64,000 nucleotides of DNA from Poecilobothrus nobilitatus (lineage: Eukaryota > Arthropoda > Insecta > Diptera > Dolichopodidae). Each line of letters opens with the position of its first letter. Position 1 is the first letter of the stretch. The stretch is taken from NCBI GenBank assembly GCA_947095535.1, contig OX352773.1:210758093-210822092 (forward strand), written 5' to 3'. The notes beneath the pieces were generated by a model that ran no database searches, had not been told where the DNA came from, and saw nothing but the letters and a program-made list of their open reading frames with translations. The position numbers and the translations under genes were made by a program. Of the stretch, positions 50,118 to 62,200 are shown piece by piece.

Positions 50118-50350
50118 GCGAAAGCACTAGGAAAAGTTTTATTTGAACAAGTATGCCGTCAGTTAAATTTATTAGAAGCTGATTATTTTGGTTTAGAATA
50201 TCAAGAAACATCAACACATACAAAATATTGGTTAGATTTAGAAAAACCATTAAATCGACAAGTTGGCCTTTCATTAATTGATCCAATGTTAAGATTTTGT
50301 GTAAAATTTTATACACCAGATCCAGCTCAATTAGAAGAAGAATATACAAG
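50118..50350 (+). CDS. Cdep: FARP/Cdep FERM-domain exon a (lobe F1, start of F2)
   Basis: Internal exon of a FARP-type FERM protein, an adaptor and Rho-family exchange factor that acts at the plasma membrane. It starts after TTTACAG and ends before GTAAAA, with two bases of an Arg codon left over. It encodes AKALGKVLFEQVCRQLNLLE, ADYFGLEYQ, TKYWLDLEKPLNRQV, LRFCVKFYTPDPAQLEEEYT: the second half of the ubiquitin-like lobe F1 and the lead-in to lobe F2. The order DYFGLE / WLDL-KP / KF-PPD-QL-EE-TR is diagnostic of FARP1, FARP2, FRMD7 and insect Cdep. The exon codes from its first base (phase 0) and codon choice is strongly A/T-ending, as in its surroundings. The N-terminal start of F1 must lie on an earlier exon not identified in the window. 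Confidence 0.88.
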
Positions 50351-51326
50351 GTAAAAAAAAAAAAAACAAATAAAAGAAATTTTCTTTCATTTTATTTATA
50401 TTTTTTAAATTAAATTTTCTGAATAATAATTTTTTTATGTTATAAATATTAATTATTTAAATTCCAATATTAAACTCTCTTTAATATTTTCTCTTTCTAT
50501 ATAAAAATTGCTGTACTCAATACGACAAAAAATTTTCATTTTATTCTATGTAATACTTTTACAATGAATTGAGGTGGTAAAAATTATTATTTTAAAATGA
50601 CTTTATTGTAATTCTTGACTTCTTACACAATAATAAAAAAAAAAATTACAAATTTTCAAACAAAAAAAAAAAAAAAACGAATAAGAGGATTTAATTTTCA
50701 TCTAATTTATATTCCTCTGCATTTATGCAAATAGAAATGTATGTATACGTATAACGTAAGTACGTACATATTATTTCAGTTTATCAGCAATAAAAGCTTG
50801 AGGCAAGGATAATATTAAAAAAAATATATATATATATATTTTTTTTTTTTTGATTATTGACTTATTTTACCTTAAAAAAAAAAGAAAAAACGTATAGTAA
50901 TTTTTATTACCTTCACCTGTGTAATCTATAAATGAAATCAAGCCAATATTTTTATTACATTTTATACAGAAAATATATTCATTTATATATACATATTATA
51001 TGCAAATATATACTTTGTATTTCGATACCCTTTTAATATCCTTTTTCTTTAATTTTTGATACTAATATGTATGTACCTTACTTTTTTTAAAGGTATTTCC
51101 TTCTCATTTTATCATTCAGTTTACGTAATTGGGGTGTTTTTTTTTTTTTTTTTTTTTATAAAAGAAAATTTTTCTTCTATATACCAAAGGCATGATAATA
51201 CTTTTAAATTTAATATCTATATTTTCAAATGTACATAAACTTATACATATTATATAGGTATATGTATATTAGACAATGAACATGATTTTTCCATTTCTTT
51301 TATTTTTTTTATTTTTGTTTTTCTAG
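50351..51326 (+). other. FARP/Cdep intron (976 bp)
   Basis: Donor GTAAAA, acceptor TTCTAG; interrupts an Arg codon after its second base. Contains A+T-rich sequence and poly(T) at 51137-51158, with nothing else visible. Confidence 0.85.
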
Positions 51327-51548
51327 ATATTTATTTTGCTTACAAATAAAACGTGATTTAGCCAATGGTAGCTTACAATGTAATGATAATACTGCTGCAT
51401 TAATGGCCAGTTATGTTGTACAGGCATCATGTGGTGATTATGTAGCTGAAGATTATCCAGATCATACATATTTATCATCATATCGTTTTGTACCACATCA
51501 AGATTCAATGATGCAACGTCGTATTATGGAAAATCATAAAAAACATGT
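51327..51548 (+). CDS. Cdep: FARP/Cdep FERM-domain exon b (lobe F2)
   Basis: Encodes most of the helical F2 lobe: YLFCLQIKRDLANGSLQCND, NTAALMASYVVQASCGDYVA, EDYPDHTYLSSYRFVPHQDS, IMENHKKHV. YLF-LQIK-DLA-G-L-C-D and the GD-----DH----YRF-PQD pattern are strongly conserved in FARP-type FERM domains. It begins with the third base of the Arg codon shared with the previous exon and ends GT before GTAAGT, splitting a Val codon. The opposite-strand open frame over this exon (51323-51508) is a shadow. Confidence 0.9.
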
Positions 51549-52001
51549 GTAAGTAGAAAATAAATAATAAAAAATAATGGATGATGAATGATGAATAAAA
51601 ACAAATAAGTACACAAATTATATTGAAATTTATAATTTGTATATTTTATAAAAATTTTTTGTTATTTTATGTATTTTTTCTCATTTTATTTTTTTGTTTT
51701 ATTTTTTAAGATTTTATTAACTAACAAAAAATACAAATATTTTTTTTTAGCTTACAGAAAACATATGTAAAAAAAATACTTTTACATGTTTTTTCTAATT
51801 TTGTTTAACCCAAATTGCTTACCAGGATATTTCAGTAATTTATTTTTAATAAATGGTGTTATTGTTTTTAAAAATTTTTTCTCTAATTTTAAATGTTTTT
51901 TTATAAAAAGAAATTTTTTAATATTAAAAATTATTATAAATTTTTATTTATTTGTTTTCTATTTTTTTTTTTTTTTATACAAAATAATTCAATTTGAACA
52001 G
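51549..52001 (+). other. FARP/Cdep intron (453 bp)
   Basis: Donor GTAAGT, acceptor GAACAG. A+T-rich, with a pyrimidine-rich run before the acceptor (51961-51976). Confidence 0.85.
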
Positions 52002-52245
52002 AGGTCAATCACCAGCTGAAGCTGATTTAAATTTACTTGAAACAGCACGTCGTTGTGAATTATATGGTATGAAAATGCATCCAGCTAAAGATGTTGAAGG
52101 TGTACCATTAAATTTAGCTGTTGCACATATGGGTATTGCCGTCTTCCAAAGTATAACACGTATAAATACATTTTCATGGGCAAAAATTAGGAAAATATCA
52201 TTTAAACGTAAACGTTTTTTAATAAAATTACATCCAGAAAATTAT
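52002..52245 (+). CDS. Cdep: FARP/Cdep FERM-domain exon c (end of F2, lobe F3)
   Basis: Encodes [81 protein letters not shown]. The G-SPAE-D--LL--AR-LE-YG---HPAKD-EG segment closes lobe F2 and opens the PTB/PH-like lobe F3. The KINTF-WAKIRKLSFKRK-FLIKL stretch is the most conserved part of FARP/FRMD7 proteins. The exon supplies one base to the split Val and ends phase 0 at Tyr before GTAAGT. Confidence 0.92.
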
Positions 52246-53678
52246 GTAAGTATATTATATTAAATAAATTATAATATTAATTAAAAATACTAAAAGTTGC
52301 TCTCATACAATATACTTATGTATAATCCTTAAATCTTTTTCTTATAAAAGTATCCGAATTCCATTGGCGTAGTTAACGGTAAACTAGAAATATGATATTT
52401 TTCTATTTTTTTCTAAAGTGTTACTCAAAACTAAATTAAAAAAAAAAAAGATTTTTAAATTTAAAACTTTCTGTTTTTTTTCATAAATTACCAGAAAATT
52501 GGAGAATGGTTACAAATTTCTCACTTTTTTCTTTAAATGTAAATATTTTAAAATTTTACAAAGATCAGAGTTTTAAAATTTACGACTGAGGTCCTAAATG
52601 AAAATAAAAATAAATATATAAAATGAGCTATACTTCAGATACTACTTTTGTAATGATCCTGATTGTCGTCGGACCCTTTAAGGTGTTAATATCGCCTTTT
52701 GAAAATATTGACAGTAAATTATTGTTATTGTTAAATATATGAGTTATGGTTTAGAAAAGAGGTCATAAAATGAGAATTCAAATGATGTATCAAATTCCGT
52801 TATGTGATTGTTAAGTTTAAATAAAGGATGATTTAAAACAAAATGTAAATTTTTTGTTTTTTTTTTTGTAAATTACCTGTATTTATTATTTGACTATAAA
52901 TTTCAAAATCAGTGCTTCAATAATTTGTTTAGCATGAATTTGTAGACGGCAGCCCCAATATTTTAAATGTTTTGTTGTTAAATTATGTATGTAAAATATA
53001 TAATTAAGGGATATTTTAAAGTTGGTTTCAAAATCAGAGTTTCAATAATTTGTTTACCATTTGGTTTCGGGTTAAAATATGTATGTTAAACATATAATTA
53101 TGAAGGATTTTAGAGTTGGCTACAAATGAAATCCAGTCAAATGATAATATAGGCAAATGACAATTCAGGCAATTGACAAACAGTCTAATGATATACAGTG
53201 AAATTCAATATAGTCTTATGATAGGAACCCTTTTCAGTTTATTTATTTTATTTGTTTTCTTTTTCTAAAATGGAATCGATTGTTTTTCTAGCTGCTTTAT
53301 TTTCTGAATTATAAAAAGTAGTTGATGGTGATTTTTAATATTTGTGATTTTAATTCATTCATATGAATCGATCAGCAGGTGAAAAGATCTTAACAGTAAC
53401 ATGACTTTAAAATGAATGTTTTCAAAAGCTGATATTAACCTCTTAATGGTTACGACTCTAATCTGAACCATCACAGGAGTTCATTATTTTTATTGAATTA
53501 TATTTGTGCAAAATTACAAAACAATCGGAATTATCAATCAGCCTATCTAAATTATTAGCTTGAAAATATTTTCAATATTTTTAAATGTTTTATAGGAATT
53601 GAAATGTTAAATAGGAATTGAATTTAAAGAAAAATGCCCTCATATTGAAAATTCAAATTTTTAATTTTTAATTTGTAG
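52246..53678 (+). other. FARP/Cdep intron (1433 bp) with internal near-duplications
   Basis: Donor GTAAGT, acceptor TTTGTAG. TTTCAAAATCAG followed by TTTCAATAATTTGTTTA occurs twice (about 52901 and 53028), each followed by a TATGTATGT/ATATAATTA segment, giving a degenerate tandem of about 127 bp. A similar GTTTCAATAATTTGTTTA lies at 21885. Between 53115 and 53225 a loosely repeated AATGATA/CAGTC motif is present. These look like remnants of an unidentified dispersed repeat. Confidence 0.7.
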
Positions 53679-53836
53679 CATTATAAGGATACTGTAGAAT
53701 TTTTCTTCGAAACACGTAATGAATGTAAAAATTTTTGGAAAAAAGCTGTAGAAAATCATGGATTCTTTAGGTGTGCAGTTGTACAAAATCAACCCAGAAG
53801 GAAAACTCGTGTTTTATCAAGAGGAAGTTCATTTAG
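53679..53836 (+). CDS. Cdep: FARP/Cdep FERM exon d (end of F3, start of FA region)
   Basis: Encodes HYKDTVEFFFETRNECKNFW, KKAVENHGFFRCAVVQNQPR, RKTRVLSRGSSFR. This completes FERM lobe F3 (DT-EF---R--CK-FWK-CVE-H-FFR) and begins the FERM-adjacent region with RGSSFR, whose serines are potential phosphorylation sites in this region of the wider band 4.1 family. Starts after TTTGTAG in phase 0; ends AG before GTACAT, splitting an Arg codon. The donor GTACAT is weaker than those of the other exons. Confidence 0.9.
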
Positions 53837-53960
53837 GTACATTAATATGTATATAATTTATTGTTTTAATTTCAAAATATTTAAGAAAAAAAAACTGTCC
53901 TTAAAAACAACACTTATGAAATATTTTTTTAATTTTTATTTTCTTAAAAAAAAAAAACAG
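53837..53960 (+). other. FARP/Cdep intron (124 bp)
   Basis: The smallest intron in view: donor GTACAT, acceptor AAACAG preceded by poly(A), an unusually purine-rich acceptor context. Confidence 0.8.
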
Positions 53961-54035
53961 GTATAGTGGAAAAACTCAAAAGCAAATTATCGAATTTGTA
54001 AGGGAAAATTATGTAAAACGTCAAAACTTCCAAAG
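53961..54035 (+). CDS. Cdep: FARP/Cdep FA-region exon e
   Basis: A 75-base exon encoding YSGKTQKQIIEFVRENYVKR QNFQ, joined to the preceding RGSSFR to give the FERM-adjacent signature SSFRYSG-TQKQ. This signature separates FARP/FRMD7-type proteins from most other FERM families. It starts by completing one split Arg codon and ends by splitting another (AG before GTAATT), so the protein clearly continues on a downstream exon beyond the visible sequence. In FARP/Cdep proteins the continuation is a variable linker, a DH (RhoGEF) domain and two PH domains. FRMD7 lacks those, so a FRMD7-like product cannot be excluded from this window alone. Confidence 0.88.
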
Positions 54036-54389
54036 GTAATTTTTTTTTTTCAAAATAAAATTAAAAAAATAGATAATTTAATTATATTAAAAAAATTAAA
54101 AATAAAAATATATTTTTTTCAAACTGATAAATAAAATATTTGAATTAATTGTTTTGTTTTTTTTTTTTTTTAAATAATAATAAAATTTTAAGAATAAAAT
54201 TTAATTTTTTAAAATTATTTTAAAATTTGTATATTTTTTTTTATATTATATGATTTTTTTTTTTTTGTGTTTACTTTTTAATTTTGGTTTTTTCTGTTTT
54301 TTTTTTTTTTATTTTTGTAAAATTTATTACAATTTATTGTTTTATTTTGATGTGGTAAAAAAAAAAACACGAAAACAAGTTACTTAACA
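54036..54389 (+). other. Start of the large downstream FARP/Cdep intron
   Basis: Donor GTAATT at 54036. Very T-rich, with no exon visible. The intron extends to at least 64000 because no exon continuing the FA region was found. Confidence 0.65.
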
Positions 54390-55465
54390 ACTACGTTTAC
54401 ATGAGAGGTTTTTTACGTTTCGATAAATGGTTAATTGTTTAAAAATTAACTTTAATTAAAAACTTTTAAAGTTAATTTGTCAAAATATTTTACAAATAAT
54501 TACATGAATTTCAAGATGAATTTTAACTGGAAAACAGATTGATTGATATTTTATCAGATATAATATAAAATATTACAAATTTATTTCATTGCCTTTTTAC
54601 TCCAGAGTTTGAACGAGATAAGAAAACTGTTCCTTAAAGTATGCAATAAATGGAGATTATGTTATAAGCACGTTTAAATTTGACGTTAGCTTACGCTATT
54701 AACTAAAATTATATTAAGAATTTTAATAATATTCATGGTATTTGAAATTTTACCATTTGTAGTGTTTATTAATTTAAAATAAATTTCTTAAAATAGAGGT
54801 GTGATATGCACATTTTCTTGAATATTTTTTAAAAAATATAACTTGATTTTTAATTACCGGACATTTTCTTTTTATACAATTTAACTGTCAAGTAGTTATT
54901 GTATTATATTAAATTTAATGGGCCCGTTCAGTTGACTAAAGTACTTTAAAATTATTAAATCGTTTAAAGCACTTCGTTTCGTTTAACGCTTTTCTTTCAA
55001 GCACTTAAGTAAATCGCTTTATAAATTTTGTAGCATAAAAAAACTATGCTTAATGAAGCTTAAAGCAGCGATATTTAATTTGACAGAAAGTTGTCTTTTT
55101 AATTTTTATTTTAAAATTTTTTTTTTGTTTTTTTTTTCAATTTTCCTTTTCAACCAACAAAATTAACAAATAAAAAATTTTGCAGAAGTGATAATTTTAA
55201 ATTCATTTTTAATCAATTCAGCATTCGCTGCATTGAACTGAATGGGCCCAATATTAATTAATTTAAAAGCTTTGTACAATGCTCATATTTAAAGAGCATT
55301 TTTTGCACAATGGTGCATATATACTGATATAGCAATTATACTGTTGCTTTTTATTTATATTATAAATAATATTTTTAAAATTTAGTTTTCGTTTCATTCA
55401 AAACTTCCTTAAACAGTTTAAATTTCAATTCAATTAAATTGAATAATCGCTCATGTAAACATAGT
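54390..55465. mobile_element. TIR element (about 1.1 kb) with possible TTAA target site
   Basis: CTACGTTTACATGAG at 54391-54405 is inverted at 55450-55464 (CTATGTTTACATGAG), 14 of 15 identical. TTAA lies just outside each end (54384-54387, 55466-55469), which would fit a piggyBac-type target site, though two bases more lie between the TTAA and the repeat on the left. No transposase. A second, smaller TIR element is nested inside. Confidence 0.5.
54920..55249. mobile_element. Nested MITE with GGGCCC ends (about 330 bp)
   Basis: GGGCCCGTTCAGTTGA at 54920 is inverted at 55249 (GGGCCCATTCAGTTCA), 14 of 16 identical, beginning in a GGGCCC that is exceptional in this A+T-rich DNA. Interior contains AAGCACTT/AAAGCG repeats in both orientations. 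No coding sequence. It lies inside the element at 54390-55465, so it inserted later. Confidence 0.65.
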
Positions 55466-55469
55466 TTAA

Positions 55470-56684
55470 ATATAAAATAACTTTTTGTCAAAATAAAAAA
55501 ACAAGAAAATTTTTATTTACATATTATTATAATTTTTATTAATAAATGTTTTCAATATTTTTATTTATTTCGGTGTATTAAAAATTAATTGGATGTTATT
55601 ATTATTGTGTTTGTTGTTTTATTATTGTTCTAAAAAAATATAAAAAAGTACAGTTCAAAATTATTTGAAAAATTCTTAAATAATTTTTTTGTTTTTATTA
55701 TTAAAAAAAAAAAAAAAAATTAAAAAAAAAAGTTTTGGTATGCATAATCACCTATTGGGCACCTATATAAAAGATTAATGAATGATGAACAGAAATTAAT
55801 TTTCTAAACAAAAAAAGAAAAAGTTTAATATTTAAATTTCTTTATAATTAAATTTTTCCTATTGCAAAATTAATTATGCATTAATTTTGAACATAATTAA
55901 TGATCTCTTGAATATTTTTTTTTTTTTGTGAATTATTATTTTTTTTAATTCTTTTATAATATTTAAATTATCTATAAAATATAATAAAATCTTTCGTTTA
56001 TGGAATCATTTATCAAAATATTTTTCTTTTTCCTTTTTTTCTTCTTTAAAAAGATTATGTGCGTATATATTATAAAGCAATTAAAAGATGGCAGAAAATA
56101 TAAAAAAAAAAAATTATGCGTAGAAAAAATTAATATTTTCTAATATTTTATTCTAAATAATTAAAATTAATTTACATTTATTCAACAATATTCTTAAGAT
56201 TAAAAGTTGAACTTTTTGCTAAATTGCTTTAATTGTCAATATTCGCCATCAGTTTGTTTCGTTTAATTAAGTTAGAAATTAGAATTCTTATACCGTAAAC
56301 AGAATGAAAGTAGCTGTCACGCATAAATGCTGCTTACAATGTTAAACTTTTATGAAAACAAATACAATAAGCCAAAATGAAAGTAATTTTCAAAACCATT
56401 ATAGAAAAGTTGTGTAACTTCTTCTGCTTAAGTTAATTTTAACTCTTAAGTTTCCAACCCAAAATCTTAACTCTTAAGTTTTTAACCCAATTTTAACCAA
56501 TTAATTTCTTATACTTTAACAAATTATGGTAATTTTATTTTAGTGAACTGATGATATTACAATATAAAAAAAATAATACCACCGTAACATTTCCAACAAT
56601 TTATAAAATTTGTGCTTTCTAGCTTTATAATTATAGCCATCATGCTTCCTGCCTCTTTAAAAAATATAGATTAAAAACAATGTC
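55470..56684 (+). other. A+T-rich intronic sequence
   Basis: No exon or repeat recognised. Contains a small duplicated AACTCTTAAGTTT motif at 56440-56482. Confidence 0.5.
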
Positions 56685-56895
56685 ACGTCAAGCCCCACGA
56701 GTATTTATGAATAACGTTTTACACTTCGTTCGACACACTCTCTTACCAATAAACTAATTTTATTGTTTAAGAGAAGTGAGTATAAAATAAAGAGTAAAAC
56801 ATTCCTATAAATTAATTTTGTGATTTAAGGAAAGAGAGTTTGAAACGAAGAGTAAAACAGTCTTCATAAATATTCTTGTGGCAGCTGGCTTGCCG
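56685..56895. mobile_element. Palindromic MITE (about 210 bp)
   Basis: Imperfect arms of about 70 bp. CCCACGAGTATTTATGAATA (56694), GTTTTACACTTCG (56716) and ACTCTCTTA (56738) on the left are mirrored by GAGAGTTTGAAACGAAGAGT (56836), AAAACAGTCTTCATAAATAT (56855) and TCTTGTGG (56874) on the right. A further half-arm, AAGAGAAGTGAGTATAAAAT (56769), lies in the middle. No coding sequence. Confidence 0.65.
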
Positions 56896-57954
56896 TTTTT
56901 AAATTAAAAAAAACTTGATTTTTCAAAGTACCTACATATTATATTTTGTTGAAATATTTCTGTTCATCGTTTGATAGTTTCTAGTAATTACCAAACTTAA
57001 TATAAATTTATTAAAAAAAAAAAAACCAATTAATAAACAATAAAAAATTTAATTTAAACACAATTTTTTTTTGTTTTTGTGTGCACAAATTTTCATTAGT
57101 TTAAAAATTTATCCATTATTAGTTTAATTTTTAAGTTGTTTGTATATTTGTTTTGTTTAAAAATAAGTTTTTTTAATTATTGTTGTCATTAATCATCATT
57201 ACCATTGTCATTATATAGTCCGTTTTTTTTTTTTTTTAATTATTCTTTGTTATATAATATGATATATGTCAATAAGTATGTGTTTTATTGTATTTAATCT
57301 ACATTATAATTTTAAAAATATAAAAATATTTCGTAACGCTTATTTTAAAATCGTATCCGTTGTTTGTCTTCATTATTATTATACCCAATTCATTCATTAT
57401 CATCGATTCTATACCATATAATTTACAATCAATATATCATCATCTGAATCATGAATTTGTTTAGAAGTAATCATCTTTCATCTCAGTTTAAAATAAATAT
57501 TAATTTTTGTATTATTTTCTTTTTTTTTTGTTTTTTTTAAATATAAAAAAAAATAATTATTATTGTTTTTTATTCATATTAAAATAAAAAATTATTCGCT
57601 TATTTGTTTTATAAAAGATTAATTTTATTATAATTAATTTTATATTGCTTTTTTGCGCCAGCTATGTTTAATTAAATTATAAGTTTATTATTTCTGTGTC
57701 AATATACGTTTTTATTTTATTTTTAAAATAAATAAAAGCTTCAATTCGATTTTTATTTTAATAGTGTTTTGTCCTTCAACACTATTAGACTACTTTAGGC
57801 TTGTAGTACTGAATTGCTTTGACAACTCCTAAACTTTCGATTAGTTTTACAAATTATATAAAATTTTATAAAAATCATCTGTGAGATATATAAGGCTAAT
57901 TGAAATAAGAAAAGAAAAATATTAATTTTAAACATTATTATACCCATCTAAAAT
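56896..57954 (+). other. A+T-rich intronic sequence
   Basis: Holds poly(T) at 57222-57237 and low-complexity stretches. No exon is seen. Confidence 0.5.
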
Positions 57955-58385
57955 ATACCCATACCCAATGTATGTTCAAAGATATAATATATTTGCCATT
58001 ACTTTTGTGATACCTTAAAGGAAGCGAACTAAATATAGGTTAAAGTATATGGATTAGATTAGAATAAAATTCTAAGTCAATTAAGTCATAGTACATATCT
58101 GTCCGTCCGTCCGTCGATACAATAACTAAAAAAAAATAAAAATGCTAGGATTCTGAAATTTGAACTACGTCACTTTTGAAAAATTGTTGTTTTTACCGGC
58201 GGGTTCCATCAAACTTTATCGACGGGTTCTGCCCGGTGGTAGCTGCCATACAACTTCTTTCTTTATATGAAAATAACTCAGTATCTATTGAAACTAACTA
58301 TCTGAAATTTTATGAAAAGATGTCAAGTTGCATGCAAAATTCTTCTATAAAATTTGGTTGTGTTCGAGTGACATAAAAATATTCT
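57955..58385 (+). mobile_element. Helitron/DINE-like repeat, 3'-truncated copy
   Basis: Matches the left half of the element at 4571-5325 in order: TTTGTGATACCTTAAAGGAA (58002), a CCGTCCGTCCGTCG run (58101-58115), GCTAGGATTCTGAAATTTG, GCTGCCATACAACTTCT (58240), ATATGAAAATAACTCAGTAT and AATTCTTCTATAAAATTTGG. The terminal hairpin is missing. The small frame across it is not a gene. Confidence 0.65.
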
Positions 58386-59250
58386 TCCAAAATTTCAAAT
58401 TTTATTTGAATTGATTTTTTTTGCAGTAAAAATACAAGCCATAGTTGTCAAAGTTTTTAAAGTATAGATAATTAAAGTATAGCTCTAATTTCTTCAATTT
58501 CATTTTCACCTTACTTAGGTAATAGGTACCTATATATAAATCTTTAAACTTATTCAACTGACAGTTTTTATTTATAGATATATGTATGAAAATCGAATTG
58601 AGGTTAAAATTTTCTTTTAATAATGAAAATCAATCTACAAAAATTTTAATTTATTTGTATCTTTCTTTTAATCATTGTTAAATATCTATAATTTTATTTA
58701 TTGGTATTTTATTTTTTTGGTTTTTGGTAATATTTCTGTATTTCTAAAATTTGTTCCATAAAGTTTTTCATAAATTAATTTATTAATTTAATTTTACATA
58801 TTTTTTTTTTTTTGTAACAAAATAAAAAAATTTTCATTTAAATTTTAGTAATTTTTTTTTTTTTTTCAAATTTTTACATTTTATTTTTCAAACCACAAAA
58901 TTCCCTTTTCATTATTCGAACATTAAAATATAAACTAAAACTTTAATGAAAAAAAAAAAAAAAAATTAAAAAAAGATTAAAAAAATTAAAAAATAATTAT
59001 GATATTATATTTAAAAATAATAAATTATATTATTTCCTTATAATCATTTTGAGAATTGAGATTTTTGAAAAATAACAAAAACAAAACAAAAAAAAAAAAA
59101 AAACACAAAAATCAAATACAAAAGGTTTAGAAAAGAAAAGAGGATAAATTATATATACATTTTATATATATTTAAATTATATTTATTTTTCAAAATTTTT
59201 TATTTTATTTCTAATTAAATTTTTTAAATGTTATTTTTTTTTTTAATTTG

Positions 59251-59281
<31 letters not shown>

Positions 59282-62200
59282 ATTATTAATGTGTGAATCT
59301 TTGCAAAAAAAAAAAAAATTCTTTTCAAATTTATTTCCTTTTATTTTGAAAAATTTAATTTTTCTTTTTCTCAATAATAATTGGATATTTTTTATATTTA
59401 TTAAATTTTTAATTTAAAAATTTATTTTTTTCAAAGAATTTTATTTGAAAATTATATAAAAAAATATTGATGTGATTTAAATTCATTTTTTTTCCTTGTA
59501 AATGAAAATGTTAAATATTATATTATTAAAGAATTAATAAATTACTAATTTAAAAATTTAATATATTGAATAATATATTTTCAATAAAATGATTATGTTT
59601 TTTTTTTTGTAATAGAGTCAGTATTTAAATTTAAAAATTCTTATAAAACAAAAATAATAGGTATAGTAGAAATTACAGTAGAATAACAATAAAGGAAAAG
59701 AAAATAACAATATAAAAATAAAATTAAAAAGGAAATCTAAAAGAAAATTAAATATGCTGCTCTGTTAATAAAACATTTACTTTTAACAAAAATGTTAGTA
59801 ATTCATATTTGAAAATTTAGATTGTAACCAGAATCAATAAAAAAAAAAATCGAAAACTAAATAAAATATAAAAATCAAATCCATGGAATAAAAGAAAAAT
59901 TAAATAACTCTATAGATAACTGAAAGAACTGTATAGACAATAAAATCGATGGATGCCATAGATTAAAAAATAAATTTAAGGTGTAACTTTTGAAAGTAGT
60001 AAAAAACTTCTATAATATTTTAATGGTTTTTTTTAACGATATTTTTCAATCTATAAAAAAAAAACAATTCTAATGACCGAACATTTTTTAAACCTTTAAC
60101 AAAAAATAATTATCTTGCATTGCAATATTTTATTTGAATGCAACATTAACTTAAAAATTTTGTACTCCGCTTGTCTTCTATACACACAAAATAGTTTAGA
60201 AAAGTAAAATGATTGTCAATAATTTATAAGTTACAGAAACAATTTTTTAAATTTCTTCTCTTAAAAACAGCAGCTTCCAGCTGTCTAAAATTTAAAATTT
60301 TGCTATTTTTATACTCCTATATATGACTTGGATAACTGTCCAAACATTTACTAAACATTTCTAATATTCAATATTTAATTGACCATATGGATTTAGACCG
60401 ATAGACCGATAGACCATATGGAATTAACTAACTATAACTTACTATCAAAATGGTATTTAAGTAAACAAAAATTATAAATATGAATTACGATTTAGTTAAG
60501 GTTTTTCTTTTTTTAAAGTTCTCTAAATATAAACATTTATTGATAAATTTATCATGCGTAATTTGATTTATTTTATCAAACACTAAACCGATATTTTGTT
60601 TAATCATATGAAGAAAGTCTTTAAGATTTAATCTTTTTTTTTCGACTTTAAGATTTGTCAAACTTTTAAAATGAATATAATTTCTATAATGAGATTTGTC
60701 ATTTATATCATTAATTTGTTCCTTAATTGTAGAATAATTCCATTTTCTTTTTATGTGACTTTTGAGAAAAATATATGTCAAATAAGTAAAAATTCGTTAT
60801 TAAAAATTTTGAATAAATTACTGTTTTTTTTTTTATATTTAAAATCATATAAAAGAAAACCTATCAAATATAACAAACAATAGTAAAACCAAAATCAGTC
60901 AAATCACAAAAATTATATCAAATTTCATATTACATAAAATAATTTATTTGACAGCTCATTTGATTTGACAGATAATATAATTCGATTAAAATTATCAAAA
61001 TCATTTGTATTGTACTACATTTCATAAAATAAATCAGATCATACACTTCGAACACTGTCATAATAATGTCTGTCACACAGACATAATCTGATCAAAGCAT
61101 ACTCAGGCCACTCTAATTTAATAAATGAACAACACAGAACTATAAATTTGTCATAAATGCTAAAAAATTAATTTAAATCCTAAAAAGAAAATTATTTAAA
61201 TTAGGATCTGTTTATTTACAAATTTATATTATTTATCTTCACATTTATCCATCATGAATTTAGTTTTCCGCAGATTTTTTTTTTTATTCTTTTGAAATGT
61301 TGAAAAATAGTCAGTCATTTGCTCTAAATGTTCGAAAATTTTATAATGAGCATAAAGATCATGCTCTGAGCGCACTCTGGTTGAAAAAATAAAAACTATT
61401 TTTATGCTCTGAGACCTGAGTGCTCCAAATTAAAAAAAATTAACACACCTGGTTTATTTGACAGATCACTATTTACTCCGATTTATTTATGAAAACGCCG
61501 AACGACAACGAACGAAATAGAACGAACTAAACGAAAAACGAAATAGAAAAATAGAGAGTTCGTGTAAAATGTCATTTACAAGAATATTTAATTACTTATA
61601 ATAACTTTAGTTTACTTTAAATACACTAAAAAGAAAAAAATATTCTTAAATGTTCGCTCGTTCTATATTATCTTCTTAAATACAACTTTTATAAATATAT
61701 TAAGCCATACTTTTAAAATATAAATTTAATTAAAAAAAAAAACTATTAAGTTTTAAGTTATAATTTAAAATTTTTAATTAACTTTTCATTTTAATTAAAA
61801 TACTTCTACATATACCTACATTTTATAAATTTCATTATAATAATTAGATACCTTTATTACGTTACAAAATAAAAGCAAAAAATTATTATCTTAATTTAAT
61901 TTTTATAAAACTAATTCCAAAATTTCTAATTATTTTTCATATAAATTAGATTTTCTATAACATGTTGTTCTAATTTTAATGTAAATTCAAGGACAACCTT
62001 GAGACTTAATAAAGAAAAAAAACTTATATATTATATAAATTAAGAAAAGTCAACACTGTATTATTAGAGTATACTTTATTACTTGTTTGAGCTGTTAAGA
62101 TTCTAAAAAATAAATAAAAATGAAATAATACGTAATATATTATATAATATACATATATATATATATATATATACCTTATTGTTAAAACAAAATCATTTCT

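Noticed and set aside
50098..50349. 83-codon minus-strand frame over FARP exon a
   Set aside because: Shadow of the plus-strand coding exon, which has conserved protein sequence and proper splice sites.
60485..60781. 98-codon minus-strand frame
   Set aside because: Composition is Lys/Asn/Ile/Leu-rich like surrounding A+T DNA; no domain is recognisable and it lies in an intron, so it is not called a gene.
61086..61440. Scattered inverted CTCAGGCCACTC / GAGTGCTCC motifs
   Set aside because: Matches are short and irregularly placed, so no element boundaries can be supported.
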